NCBI RefSeq assembly: GCF_025770765.1
Contig: NZ_JANZKY010000003.1
Location: forward strand, 248,001-312,000
Origin: Propionivibrio soli
Lineage (GTDB): Bacteria; Pseudomonadota; Gammaproteobacteria; Burkholderiales; Rhodocyclaceae
Length of the DNA: 64,000 nt
Direction of reading: 5' to 3'
The translations under genes were made by a program, and so were the position numbers. Within the stretch, counting starts at the first letter, position 1. The number at the start of each line of letters is the position of its first letter. Below the pieces are notes generated by a model. The model was not told the origin of the DNA. It saw only the letters and a list, made by a program, of their open reading frames with translations, and searched no databases. Shown piece after piece: positions 56,426-64,000 of the stretch.

Positions 56426-56983
56426 ATGATCAGATCCGGTCACCACCATGCTTCCAGCATCGCGATCCGCGAGTTCATCCATCCTCAGTATTCACGAGGT
56501 AACTCCATGAGCCCATTCGAGCGAACCGCAGGTAGGTCAACCCGCATCCTCGTGCCGATCGATGCCACCGAGGATTCCCGCTGGGGGGTCCGCTACAGTC
56601 TGTGGCGGCGTCGCCAAGGCGCAGAGGTTGAAGTCATCCTGCTCAACGTCGGCGAGCCGATAACGCAGTGGCAAGTGCTGCGCTTCCGAACTCAACGCGA
56701 GATCGCGGAGTTTCAGTCGGGTCGCGCACAGAGCTTTATCGAAGATGCCGGCCACTCGCTGGCGCAGGAAAACATTCCGTATCGCGGCCTTTTCCGGCAA
56801 GGCGATACCGTTTTTTCCATCCTTGATACGGCCGAAGAGCTCGACTGCGACGAGATTGCCATGCCGCTCGCCCGTTGGGGTTCGAACACCCTCTCAAAAG
56901 AAGTGATGTCGCGTGCCAAGAAAGAACGGCGGGATATTCCGGTCGTTATCGTGAATAGCGAAGGTGTGCCGGTGACTTCGTGA
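56426..56983 (+). CDS. Universal stress protein (UspA domain)
   Basis: A 185-residue protein whose UspA core begins at RILVPIDATEDSRWGVRY. VILLNVGEPI and GDTVFSILDTAEELDCDEIAMPLARWG follow; the ATP-binding glycine loop is degenerate (LARWGSNTLSKEVMSRAKK), so it may not bind ATP like UspFG types. The ATG at 56426 was chosen for an AAGGAGGG SD just upstream; a second ATG at 56507 (GAGGT) would give a typical core-only protein. It is the third gene of the antiporter unit. Confidence 0.78.
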   Translation: MIRSGHHHASSIAIREFIHPQYSRGNSMSPFERTAGRSTRILVPIDATEDSRWGVRYSLWRRRQGAEVEVILLNVGEPITQWQVLRFRTQREIAEFQSGRAQSFIEDAGHSLAQENIPYRGLFRQGDTVFSILDTAEELDCDEIAMPLARWGSNTLSKEVMSRAKKERRDIPVVIVNSEGVPVTS

Positions 56984-57035
56984 CCGCTCCGCAAACTCAA
57001 GACCGCTGCCGCGTGGGTCGGGAGCGGGAAGGGTC

Positions 57036-57341
57036 TCAGCGCAACTCGGCGATGGATACCAATGGTTCGTAGAAGTCCACCGTCGGGGCGCAAGCGCAGA
57101 GTTCGGGCACGAGTTCGAGAACGCGTTTGAGATACGGCGTGGCCATGTGGACGTCCACGGCGGCTTGATCGCGATAGCGCTCGTAGAAGTAGAAGCGCCC
57201 CGGTGCGGTCGGAGAACGGTGCAGGGCATATTCCAGGGCGCCCGGCTCCGGCGCTACCTTGCCGACCAGTTCGCGCAGGGCGGCTTCCAGCTTGGCCTCG
57301 CAACCGGGGCGAGCGTCGAAGATGGCGGTGACAACGATCAT
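57036..57341 (-). CDS. Putative quinol monooxygenase (ABM domain)
   Basis: A 101-residue ferredoxin-like monooxygenase-fold protein. MIVVTAIFDARPGCEAKLEAALRELV and YALHRSPTAPGRFYFYERYRDQAAVDVHMATPYLK show the standard ABM order with the conserved His in VHMATPY. AGGAGA SD. It lies just downstream of the AraC gene on the same strand, 41 bp away, so the regulator may be its partner. Confidence 0.85.
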   Translation of the reverse strand: MIVVTAIFDARPGCEAKLEAALRELVGKVAPEPGALEYALHRSPTAPGRFYFYERYRDQAAVDVHMATPYLKRVLELVPELCACAPTVDFYEPLVSIAELR

Positions 57342-57382
57342 GAGGGTTCTCTCCTACCTGCGCCGGGGCCGGGGGCTCCGTA

Positions 57383-58222
57383 TCAACGCGGCAGCGGTAC
57401 CTTATCGGGGGCGAACAACGACGAATTGTAAAAATGCGCCACGCGCGTCGTGGTCTTCAGAAAGTGGGCAGGCGCTTCGCCGACGAACGACTCGAAATCG
57501 TGGATGAAATGCGCCTGGTCGTAGTAGCCGTGATCGAGGGCGGTCCCAAGATAGTCGGCGCTCTCCGTGAGCAAGAGATCGCGTATCGTTAGGTGAAAAC
57601 GCGCGGTACGTTGGAAGGACTTGGGCGTCACGCCGAGGTGTGCGCTGAAGACGCGCTCGAAGTGGCGCCGACTCATGCCGAGTTCGTCGGCCAGCGTTTC
57701 AATCTTCACCTCGCGATGACGGTAGTAGAGCGCGCGGATGGCCGCTTCGACCGCCGGTTGCGGTTTGCTGTGAAGCGCCAGGCACGCGAGCAGCCAGTCT
57801 TCGAGCAGGGCCACGCGCGCGGCACGGTCCGGTGCGGCGATGATACGCGCGGCCAAATCGCTTCCCGCCTCGCCCCAGACATCGCTGACCGACAGGGGCT
57901 GTCCTCCCAATTCGGCAAGCGGTAGGGGGCTGAAGTGGCGTAGGGCGCCGGAGCGAAAGCGCACCGAGATGAAGCCCACCCGACCCTGTGCCAACAGTTC
58001 GCGTGCACCGCCGCGCGCGCCAGGCAGGAAAGCTCGCCCGAGGTCGACCACCTCCTGTGGTGAGCGGCGCAGGAGCACGGGGTCGGCATAATGGAACATC
58101 AATTCCGCACCGGTTCCCGGCAGCATTGGTGGCAATTGCAACGCGTGCTCGCTCTCCCAACCCCACAAGCGGTCGATGTAGGGCTGTAGGGCAGGGTGGG
58201 GGATGACGAAGTAGCGATGCAC
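57383..58222 (-). CDS. AraC-family regulator with DUF6597-type N terminus
   Basis: About 279 residues. The N-terminal domain begins RYFVIPHPALQPYIDRLWGWE, and the C-terminal AraC HTH pair is EVKIETLADELGMSRRHFERVFSAHLGVTPKSFQRTARF and DYLGTALDHGYYDQAHFIHDFESFVGEAP. I prefer the GTG at 58222, which gives the normal family length; the same frame extends to an ATG at 58351, only 5 bp from the divergent glycosylase start and without an SD. It probably controls the adjacent monooxygenase or the glycosylase gene. Confidence 0.8.
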   Translation of the reverse strand: MHRYFVIPHPALQPYIDRLWGWESEHALQLPPMLPGTGAELMFHYADPVLLRRSPQEVVDLGRAFLPGARGGARELLAQGRVGFISVRFRSGALRHFSPLPLAELGGQPLSVSDVWGEAGSDLAARIIAAPDRAARVALLEDWLLACLALHSKPQPAVEAAIRALYYRHREVKIETLADELGMSRRHFERVFSAHLGVTPKSFQRTARFHLTIRDLLLTESADYLGTALDHGYYDQAHFIHDFESFVGEAPAHFLKTTTRVAHFYNSSLFAPDKVPLPR

Positions 58223-58356
58223 GCGTAGATCTCTGGAACTTTGCGAGATTTTATGCTCGAACACCGTAAGTGTGGGCTCGGCGTCTGCCGCAAGATGGTC
58301 GCGGAGATTCGTCGGCCAATTATGAACGCGTACTATCGGCTGAGGAACCATGCCCC

Positions 58357-58920
58357 ATGCTGGAAATAGCGAACGTCAGGTTTGATGCCGATTCCATCGA
58401 TGTGGCGCGAGCCCTCATCGGTGTGGAGGTACTCGTCGATGGCGTCGGTGGCCGTATTGTCGAAACGGAAGCGTATGACGCCAGCGATCCCGCCTCGCAT
58501 AGCTATGGCGGCCCCACCACGCGCAATGCGGCACTGTTTGGCCCTCCGGGACACGCCTACGTGTATCGCTCGTACGGCGTCCATTGGTGCCTCAACTTTG
58601 TCTGTCGCGAGGCCGGGCACGGCGCCGGGGTATTGATTCGAGCCATCGAGCCGACCCACGGGTTGGACGTGATGAGGGAACGGCGTCGATTGATCGACGC
58701 GCGACGGCTGTGTTCCGGCCCGGGGCGACTGAGTCAGGCGCTCGGGATCACCGGGGCGCACGATCGGTTGCCGCTCGACAGTGCGCCGTTCGAACTGCGG
58801 CCATCGCCCATGATAGCGGAGATACTGATCAGCCCTCGCATCGGGATTTCGAAAGCGCAGGACATGCCCTGGCGATTCGGGCTCGCGGGATCGCGGTTCG
58901 TCAGTCGGCCGTTCAAGTGA
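58357..58920 (+). CDS. mpg: DNA-3-methyladenine glycosylase (AAG/MPG family)
   Basis: A 187-residue base-excision-repair glycosylase removing alkylated purines. The catalytic Glu36 lies in GRIVETEAYDASDPASHSYGG, with TRNAALFGPPGHAYVYRSYGVHWCLNFVC and GPGRLSQALGI as further family blocks. The start follows a GAGGAA SD; upstream frame is non-homologous. The divergent AraC regulator recalls Ada-type alkylation control, but no Ada methyltransferase domain is visible. Confidence 0.93.
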   Translation: MLEIANVRFDADSIDVARALIGVEVLVDGVGGRIVETEAYDASDPASHSYGGPTTRNAALFGPPGHAYVYRSYGVHWCLNFVCREAGHGAGVLIRAIEPTHGLDVMRERRRLIDARRLCSGPGRLSQALGITGAHDRLPLDSAPFELRPSPMIAEILISPRIGISKAQDMPWRFGLAGSRFVSRPFK

Positions 58921-59062
58921 TTGCGGGGTACGGTCAGTTTCGACGTCGTAAGCAGCAGAAACATGAGCTGCTCCGAGCGATGCAGGAACCGCCGATGCTC
59001 GAACCCATCCAATAGGTCTCGACTTAAGCGCACGGAATGCGCAATTGGAGAGGCCCATAGCA

Positions 59063-59629
59063 ATGAAGACCCAATACTTCACCGCGACAAGTCTCGACGG
59101 CTTTATCGCGACCGAGGACGATTCCCTTGACTGGCTGTTCCCACTGGGGGACGTGAACGAATCCAGCTACCCGCAGTTCATTGCGGAAGTGGGCGCGCTG
59201 GCGATGGGCTCGTCGACGTACGAATGGATGCTGCGCAACTCGGAAAGAGTGAAGGCGGAGGCGGGCTCAGCGTGGCCCTACACTCAACCCGCCTGGGTAT
59301 TTTCCAGCCGCAAGCTTCCTCCCATTGAAGGGGCGGATATCCGATTCGCTGACGGCGATGTGCGTTCCGTCCATGCCCAAATGCGAGCTGCCGCCGGAGA
59401 CAAGAACATCTGGATCGTTGGCGGCGGGGATCTTGCCGGTCAGTTCCACGATGCGGGTTTGCTGGACGAGCTCATTCTCCAAGTGGGTTCGGTAACCCTC
59501 GGTAAAGGCAAACCGCTCTTTCCGCGCCGGGTGCTGAGCCCGGTTCTCCGCCTGGCGTCTGTCCGCCAGATGGGTACCGATATGGTGGAGTTGCGCTATG
59601 AGGTCGACAAGCGTCGTGCCACCGTTTGA
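59063..59629 (+). CDS. Dihydrofolate reductase/RibD C-terminal family protein
   Basis: A 188-residue oxidoreductase-fold protein. KTQYFTATSLDGFIATEDDSLDWL opens the RibD C-terminal fold; ALAMGSSTYEWML and IWIVGGGDLAGQFHDAGLLDEL form the NADPH pocket. These small YyaP/YwjB-like proteins have no assigned substrate. The ATG at 59063 has GGAGAGG 11 nt upstream. It starts a plus-strand run with the tautomerase and P450. Confidence 0.85.
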   Translation: MKTQYFTATSLDGFIATEDDSLDWLFPLGDVNESSYPQFIAEVGALAMGSSTYEWMLRNSERVKAEAGSAWPYTQPAWVFSSRKLPPIEGADIRFADGDVRSVHAQMRAAAGDKNIWIVGGGDLAGQFHDAGLLDELILQVGSVTLGKGKPLFPRRVLSPVLRLASVRQMGTDMVELRYEVDKRRATV

Positions 59630-59674
59630 CGCAAATGCCACAGCACAACAACCAATCAACACCGGAGTGATTCG

Positions 59675-60055
59675 ATGCCGCTAATCACCGTAACCGTTCG
59701 CAAGCCGAAGACCGTCGAGTTCAAAGATGCCGTTTTGTCTGCCGTCCATGAGGCGCTCGTCGCGTCCGGCGTTCCGCCGACCGACAAGTTTCACCGGGTG
59801 ATCGAGCTTGAGCCCGAGAACTTCCGCTTCGATCCAACGTACCCTGATCTCACGTCGAGGCGTACTGAAGAATTTGTCCTGATCGAAATTCTGCTATCCG
59901 TCGGGCGGAGCGTGAAGGTGAAAAAGCAGATCGTGAAGCACATCGTCGAAAAGCTGGCGTCCCAGGATTTCGACCCCGAGCAGATCATGATCTGCTTCAA
60001 GGAGACGACGTGGGAGAACTGGTCGTTCGGCGGCGGGCGATTGATCCATACGTAG
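59675..60055 (+). CDS. Tautomerase-superfamily protein
   Basis: A 126-residue protein. Pro2, freed by Met removal, is the expected general base (MPLITVTVRKPKTVEFKDAVLSAVHEALVASGVP). FHRVIELEPENFRFDPTYPDLTSRRTEEFVLIEI and the C-terminal MICFKETTWENWSFGGGRLIH are typical of the longer tautomerase/cis-CaaD-like group. GGAG SD. It sits 34 bp before the P450 gene, so both may act on one xenobiotic or aromatic substrate; unproven. Confidence 0.85.
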   Translation: MPLITVTVRKPKTVEFKDAVLSAVHEALVASGVPPTDKFHRVIELEPENFRFDPTYPDLTSRRTEEFVLIEILLSVGRSVKVKKQIVKHIVEKLASQDFDPEQIMICFKETTWENWSFGGGRLIHT

Positions 60056-60089
60056 GCAAAACGAACTCGCTGGTTCTGAAGGTGCAAAC

Positions 60090-61232
60090 ATGGCCGACCA
60101 CATGTCCGATGATCTATCCGCCGCCGGCCGCGACGTGCGCGCCTTTACCGACGAGTTGCGGCCCAAGTACCCGGTAATCAGAAACGTTGCCGGCGAATGG
60201 GTCCTGCTCCGGCATGCCGAAGTCGTGGCCGCGGCTCTGGATCACGAGCGGTTCTCCAGCAAAGTCTCTCGTTACCTGCAGGTTCCCAACGGATTCGACG
60301 GAGAGGAACACACGCGTTACAGGCAGATGATCGAGCGGCATCTGAGTCATGAAGCGCTGACACCCTTTGTGCCCGTCTTCGAGAGCGTTGCCGCCCAACT
60401 GATGGCAGAACTGCCGAGAGGCATTGCGCTCGACGCGGTGAACGACATCGGCGCGGTGTTCGCCGTGCGCGCTCAGTGCCAATGGTTGGGTTGGCCGGCC
60501 GAGTTGGAACCCCGGCTGTTGGCGTGGATGGAAGAGAACCACGCCGCCAGTCGCTCCGGGGATCGCGCTTGGATGGAGGACGTGGCCGAACAATTCGACG
60601 GGATCGTTCTCTCGGTGATCCAGCCCCGTCGTGCGTCGGAAGCCAACGCTCCCGACGACGTGACTACACGGCTTTGCCGCGAAGTGGTGGATGGGAAGCT
60701 TCTGACGGAGGCCGAGTTGGTGTCGATCCTGCGCAACTGGACGGGGGGCGACCTCGGTTCCATTGCCCTGTGCATCGGCGTACTCGTGGCCGAAGTTGCT
60801 CGCCAACCCAGGCTTGCCGAGAGGCTGCGCACGGCGCCGGACAGCGAAATGGAAGCGGTCATCAACGAAGTGTTACGCCTCGACGATCCGTTCGTGTCCA
60901 ACCGGCGCATCACCACCTGCCCGGTGCGCATTGGGGGCCAAGATATTCCGAGCGGCGCGCGGGTCAAGCTGAACTGGACGTCGGCCAATCGCGACGAGAC
61001 GGTTTTCGACAACAACCGGTTTGATCCTGAGAGCAACGCCGCCGCAAACCTCGTCTACGGGGTCGGCAAGCACGCCTGCCCGGGGCGGCTCCTGGCCACC
61101 TGGGAACTCCGCATCGCGTTGCAGGAGTTGTTGGCCTCGGTCCACGCGATTGAGTTGGTACCTGACCAACCACTCGAGCGGGAAGTCGCGCCAGTGGGCG
61201 GCTACCGCAAAGTACCGGTGGTGTTGACCTAG
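60090..61232 (+). CDS. Cytochrome P450
   Basis: A 380-residue soluble bacterial P450. The heme thiolate is Cys330 in YGVGKHACPG, the ExxR is Glu260-Arg263 (EVLR), and the RR/PERF region is RFDPESN. The I-helix reads NWTGGDLGSIAL (residues 216-227), so the normal acid-Thr pair is replaced by Leu222 and Gly223. No fused reductase or adjacent ferredoxin is present. GAAGGTG is the SD. The unusual I-helix raises the possibility of peroxygenase-like or non-hydroxylating chemistry. Confidence 0.9.
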   Translation: MADHMSDDLSAAGRDVRAFTDELRPKYPVIRNVAGEWVLLRHAEVVAAALDHERFSSKVSRYLQVPNGFDGEEHTRYRQMIERHLSHEALTPFVPVFESVAAQLMAELPRGIALDAVNDIGAVFAVRAQCQWLGWPAELEPRLLAWMEENHAASRSGDRAWMEDVAEQFDGIVLSVIQPRRASEANAPDDVTTRLCREVVDGKLLTEAELVSILRNWTGGDLGSIALCIGVLVAEVARQPRLAERLRTAPDSEMEAVINEVLRLDDPFVSNRRITTCPVRIGGQDIPSGARVKLNWTSANRDETVFDNNRFDPESNAAANLVYGVGKHACPGRLLATWELRIALQELLASVHAIELVPDQPLEREVAPVGGYRKVPVVLT

Positions 61233-61323
61233 TTGCGTGCGAACGCCTGTGGAACGCCTATGCGGGGTGGCGCGTGCGTCGTTGATCCTTGCGAAGGCTT
61301 TGCGGCTTTGGCGCGCCGCGGCA

Positions 61324-62457
61324 TCACCACCCATAAAAGCGCGGCCAGGCTTGCACCTCTCCATTTGGGAGGATGGCTTGATACTGAGGATGTTGGGCCG
61401 CCGTAGCACAAGCATGGTTGGGCAGAATGCGCAGCCGCGTACCGATTGGGAAGCGGGCGGCAATGTTGTGGTCGGTCCCCTCGGCCAGACACACAATTCC
61501 GTGTTCCTGGTTGGTACTACCCAGGAGGTAGCCGGGGATGGGTTCGCCGGCTTCGTTACAGACTTGGCCGTAACCGAAGTCGCGTTTCTGTTTCTGCGTG
61601 CCACGGTCGCGGCTCATCGCCATCCAGCCCGCGTCGACGATCGCCCAGCCCTTGTCCTCCTGGTGACCAATGACGGTGGTGAGCACCGACAGGGCGATGT
61701 CTTGCATCGTACAAACGCCCACGTTGTGCATCACCAGGTCGAAGAACGCATACACCCCGGCGCGGAATTCGGTAACGCCCTGCAGGTGTTCTGCGGATAA
61801 CGCGGTCGGCGTCGAGCCGACGCTCACCATCGGGCAGGACAGGCCGGCTTGCCGCAAGCGTTCTGCGGCGCGAACCGAGCGCTCGCGCTCCTGCTCTGCG
61901 AGATTGCGCAGCACCACCGGGTCATCGAAGTCGTAGCTGGAGCCGGCGTGCGCCATGACGCCGCCGAGGCGCATTCCGCCTTCCTGGAGTGCGCTGCCGA
62001 CAAGGAGCAGGGCTTCGCCCTCAGGCGGGATACCCGAGCGATGGCCGTCTACATCGACTTCGATCCAGACCTCGAAAGATTCTCCGTGCGTCTGGCCGAA
62101 TGCCGCGATCGCCTGGGCGCCTGCCACGCTGTCGGTGATGATCTTCAAGTCGCATCCGTGCCGCCGTAACGCCAGCACTTGGGGCAGCTTGCCCGGTACG
62201 ATGCCGACGGCGTAAAGGATGTCGGTGATTCCGGCCGCGAAAAACTGTTCCGCCTCCTTGAGCGTGGAGACCGTAATGCCCTGCGCTCCAGCGGCCAGTT
62301 GCGCCTGTACCACATTCACACACTTGGATGTTTTGACGTGGGGGCGGAACTTCACCCCAAGCGCGTTCATGCGCTGTTGCATGCGATCGATGTTCCGCTG
62401 TAGGCGGCCGGTGTCGACGAGAGCGGCGGGTGTGTCCAGGTCGCAGAGTTGAGTCAT
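61324..62457 (-). CDS. D-threonine aldolase-like PLP enzyme
   Basis: A 377-residue fold-type III enzyme. The N-terminal LCDLDTPAALVDTGRL and PLP Lys42 in FRPHVKTSK match low-specificity D-threonine aldolase/D-serine dehydratase; the late NHACATA motif provides the metal-binding His and Cys. It is a diverged relative of the enzyme at 40.2-41.5 kb, but with the canonical PHVKT motif. The SD is weak (GGAATTT). It is convergent with the P450 and apparently monocistronic. Confidence 0.87.
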   Translation of the reverse strand: MTQLCDLDTPAALVDTGRLQRNIDRMQQRMNALGVKFRPHVKTSKCVNVVQAQLAAGAQGITVSTLKEAEQFFAAGITDILYAVGIVPGKLPQVLALRRHGCDLKIITDSVAGAQAIAAFGQTHGESFEVWIEVDVDGHRSGIPPEGEALLLVGSALQEGGMRLGGVMAHAGSSYDFDDPVVLRNLAEQERERSVRAAERLRQAGLSCPMVSVGSTPTALSAEHLQGVTEFRAGVYAFFDLVMHNVGVCTMQDIALSVLTTVIGHQEDKGWAIVDAGWMAMSRDRGTQKQKRDFGYGQVCNEAGEPIPGYLLGSTNQEHGIVCLAEGTDHNIAARFPIGTRLRILPNHACATAAQHPQYQAILPNGEVQAWPRFYGW

Positions 62458-62573
62458 GGGGCAAATTCCGGATTCTTGACGATGTGAGCAGTGTAGGGCG
62501 TTTGGACTCAAGCGCGTTCAACGTGAAAATAACTCATGCGACGGCTAGGGCCGATGCCGAGCCTGGATACAGG

Positions 62574-62665
62574 TTTTGTTCTGTTTTTACTCTTTACAAT
62601 TTATTCTTTGTAAAAGTAATATACAGGCATTGGGCTGTTAATTCGATTTACAACTTTTGTTCTGT
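62574..62665. promoter_or_regulatory. Repeat-bearing AT-rich control region of hipBA
   Basis: An 11-bp direct repeat TTTTGTTCTGT lies at 62574-62584 and 62655-62665; each is part of a TACA(G/A)-n-CTGT/TGTA partial palindrome. Between them, TTTACAA (62593-62599) and TTGTAAA (62608-62614) form a perfect 7-bp inverted repeat. These are likely HipB operators or promoter elements. Confidence 0.6.
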
Positions 62666-62694
62666 ATCGTAGACAGCGATGAACGGAGGCCGCC

Positions 62695-63096
62695 GTGAAG
62701 TATTCCATCAAGACGCTCAGCCAACTCCCGCTGATTCTCAAGGGGTTCCGCAAGGAAAACGGGTTGACCCAGGCCGCCATGGGCGAAAGGCTGGGGATCA
62801 CGCAGCAAAGCTACGCTGCCTTTGAAGCCAACCCCGCGGTAGCCACGTTTGAGCGGCTTTACAAGGTGCTGCGCCTTGTGGGCGTGGAAATTTCTCTCGA
62901 TCGGGTTTCCTCTCCGACCAATAGGGAAGCGACGCTGCCGGCCAGTGAAACCGGCAAGGCGAGGGCGGCGCCCACAGCTTCCTCCCCAAAGAAAGCCACG
63001 GCCGCGATCGCCACCCTCCCCAAACGCCCTAAAACCGGGAGCAGCGCCCAAGCCCCGCGCCGCGTTGTATCGGCAGCGAAGAAGGAGAAGTGGTAG
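62695..63096 (+). CDS. hipB: HipB-type XRE antitoxin
   Basis: A 133-residue protein. The XRE helix-turn-helix (about 12-70) is LPLILKGFRKENGLTQAAMGERLGITQQSYAAFEANPAVATFERLYKVLRLVG in consecutive blocks. A long Ala/Lys/Pro-rich, probably disordered tail (about 75-133) is much longer than in E. coli HipB. GTG start with a GGAGG SD. It would repress its operon and bind HipA, whose gene starts 2 bp after its stop. Confidence 0.88.
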   Translation: MKYSIKTLSQLPLILKGFRKENGLTQAAMGERLGITQQSYAAFEANPAVATFERLYKVLRLVGVEISLDRVSSPTNREATLPASETGKARAAPTASSPKKATAAIATLPKRPKTGSSAQAPRRVVSAAKKEKW

Positions 63097-63098
63097 CC

Positions 63099-64000
63099 AT
63101 GGGCCGCCGCGCGCTTAAACAACGCTTGAACATCTGGATGAACGGCATTCCCGTTGGCTATTGGGAGTCCGGCCGGGGAGGCGAGCGCCTGGGTTACTTC
63201 GATGAATGGCTCACGGACGAGCAGTCCCGGCCCCTCTCCCTGTCCTTGCCTTTCCTGCCGGGCAACGAGGCGTATCAGGGGCCGGTGGTCACGAGCTACT
63301 TCGACAACCTGTTGCCCGATAGCGAGCCCATCCGGCGTCGGCTTGCCCAGCGTTACCAGGCCGACGGCACGGAGGCGTTCCCGTTGTTGGCGAAATTGGG
63401 ACGGGATTGCGTAGGGGCCATTCAGCTTCTTCCCGAAGACGAAGCGCCGTCAGACATTCACGCGATCAACGGCGCCCCATTGAATACGGCTGAAATCGCC
63501 CAGCGGCTCCGCAGCGTGACCTCGCCGGCCGCGTTTGGAATGCAGGATGACAACGCCGATCTACGCCTCTCGATTGCCGGCGCACAAGAGAAGACTGCGC
63601 TGCTGCATCATCAAGGGCGGTGGCTGCTGCCCCATGGAAGCACGCCGACAACGCACATCTTCAAGTTGCCGCTCGGCCTCGTCGGCCACATGCAGGCAGA
63701 CATGCGCACCTCGGTGGAAAACGAGTGGCTGTGCTCGAAGATCGTGGAAGCGTTCGGCATCCCGATAGCGCAGTGCGCCATCGAACAGTTCGAAGACCAG
63801 AAGGCGCTCGTCGTCGAACGGTTCGACCGCATGCTGTCGAGCGATGGCCGCTGGATCGTCCGCCGGCCGCAGGAAGACATGTGCCAGGCGACGGGAACGC
63901 CGGCGCTGCATAAATACCAAGCCGACGGCGGCCCGGGGATCGAGCGCATCATGGAAGTGCTGCTCGGCTCAGACAACGCCGAGCAGGATCGGCAACGCTT
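63099..64000 (+). CDS. hipA: HipA-type serine/threonine kinase toxin, 3'-truncated by the window
   Basis: About 300 residues are visible. The N-terminal subdomain carries GYFDEWLTDEQSRPLSLSLPFLPG and VTSYFDNLLPDSEPIRRRLAQRY, both HipA hallmarks. LRLSIAGAQEKTAL contains the Ser that is autophosphorylated in E. coli HipA (Ser150), followed by THIFKLP and VERFDR. HipA phosphorylates glutamyl-tRNA synthetase in E. coli, causing growth arrest. The catalytic DxxxxN and DFD regions lie beyond the end. AAGGAGA SD. Confidence 0.92.
   Translation, partial: MGRRALKQRLNIWMNGIPVGYWESGRGGERLGYFDEWLTDEQSRPLSLSLPFLPGNEAYQGPVVTSYFDNLLPDSEPIRRRLAQRYQADGTEAFPLLAKLGRDCVGAIQLLPEDEAPSDIHAINGAPLNTAEIAQRLRSVTSPAAFGMQDDNADLRLSIAGAQEKTALLHHQGRWLLPHGSTPTTHIFKLPLGLVGHMQADMRTSVENEWLCSKIVEAFGIPIAQCAIEQFEDQKALVVERFDRMLSSDGRWIVRRPQEDMCQATGTPALHKYQADGGPGIERIMEVLLGSDNAEQDRQR

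Overview
This 64 kb window comes from a GC-rich, Gram-negative chromosome. Gene content suggests a betaproteobacterium, possibly Rhodocyclales-like: a PEP-CTERM exported protein, complete HAMP-type chemoreceptors, a MASE1 histidine kinase with a FixJ-type regulator, a glyoxylate shunt with a DUF3612-type regulator, and EutBC without microcompartment genes. That placement is inferred from gene families. I see no rRNA, tRNA, CRISPR array, intact insertion sequence or phage. Most of the window is ordinary metabolic and regulatory chromosome with many divergent regulator/target pairs.

Layout. 1-8 kb: truncated beta-helix protein, PEP-CTERM protein, BisC-type molybdoenzyme, cysK, a diguanylate cyclase remnant, a transsulfuration PLP enzyme and a class II glutamine amidotransferase. 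8.1-11 kb: copper module (MerR regulator, CopA, CopZ) with a MerR-type promoter. 11-17.3 kb: LacI-type regulator facing gnd, a 2-hydroxyacid dehydrogenase, a quinone oxidoreductase facing an HxlR regulator, and a LysR regulator. 17.6-24.4 kb: chemoreceptor, then aceB, a small charged protein, aceA and a divergent XRE/DUF3612 regulator. 24.5-29 kb: ABM monooxygenase, Cu/Zn SOD, a gene-poor gap, an APC permease and a pirin. 29.2-35.7 kb: ethanolamine unit (AraC/EutR-like regulator, permease, eutB, eutC, a Tat-exported HAD phosphatase). 35.7-37.8 kb: Cache chemoreceptor.

37.9-47.5 kb is a D-amino-acid or acylated D-amino-acid/peptide scavenging cluster. It holds an oligopeptide ABC transporter, a D-serine dehydratase/D-threonine aldolase-type enzyme, an RpiR regulator and an N-acyl-D-amino-acid deacylase, with RidA transcribed divergently. 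The two outermost genes carry near-mirror operator-plus-SD modules.

47.6-64 kb: MFS exporter with a strong promoter, two small membrane proteins, LysR regulator, a small winged-helix-like protein with an Rnk-like protein, MASE1 kinase and FixJ-type regulator facing an antiporter/USP operon, AraC regulator, 3-methyladenine glycosylase, RibD-like reductase, tautomerase, cytochrome P450, a second D-threonine-aldolase-like enzyme, and hipBA (hipA cut by the window end).

The most rewarding items are: the mirrored operators at 47.04-47.13 kb; the exported phosphatase translationally coupled to eutC; TTTCACA repeats between aceA and its probable regulator; two overlapping perfect inverted repeats ahead of the antiporter; a MerR protein with His at the metal-selectivity position; and a P450 lacking the acid-alcohol pair. 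I did not find a clearly undescribed defence or mobile system.
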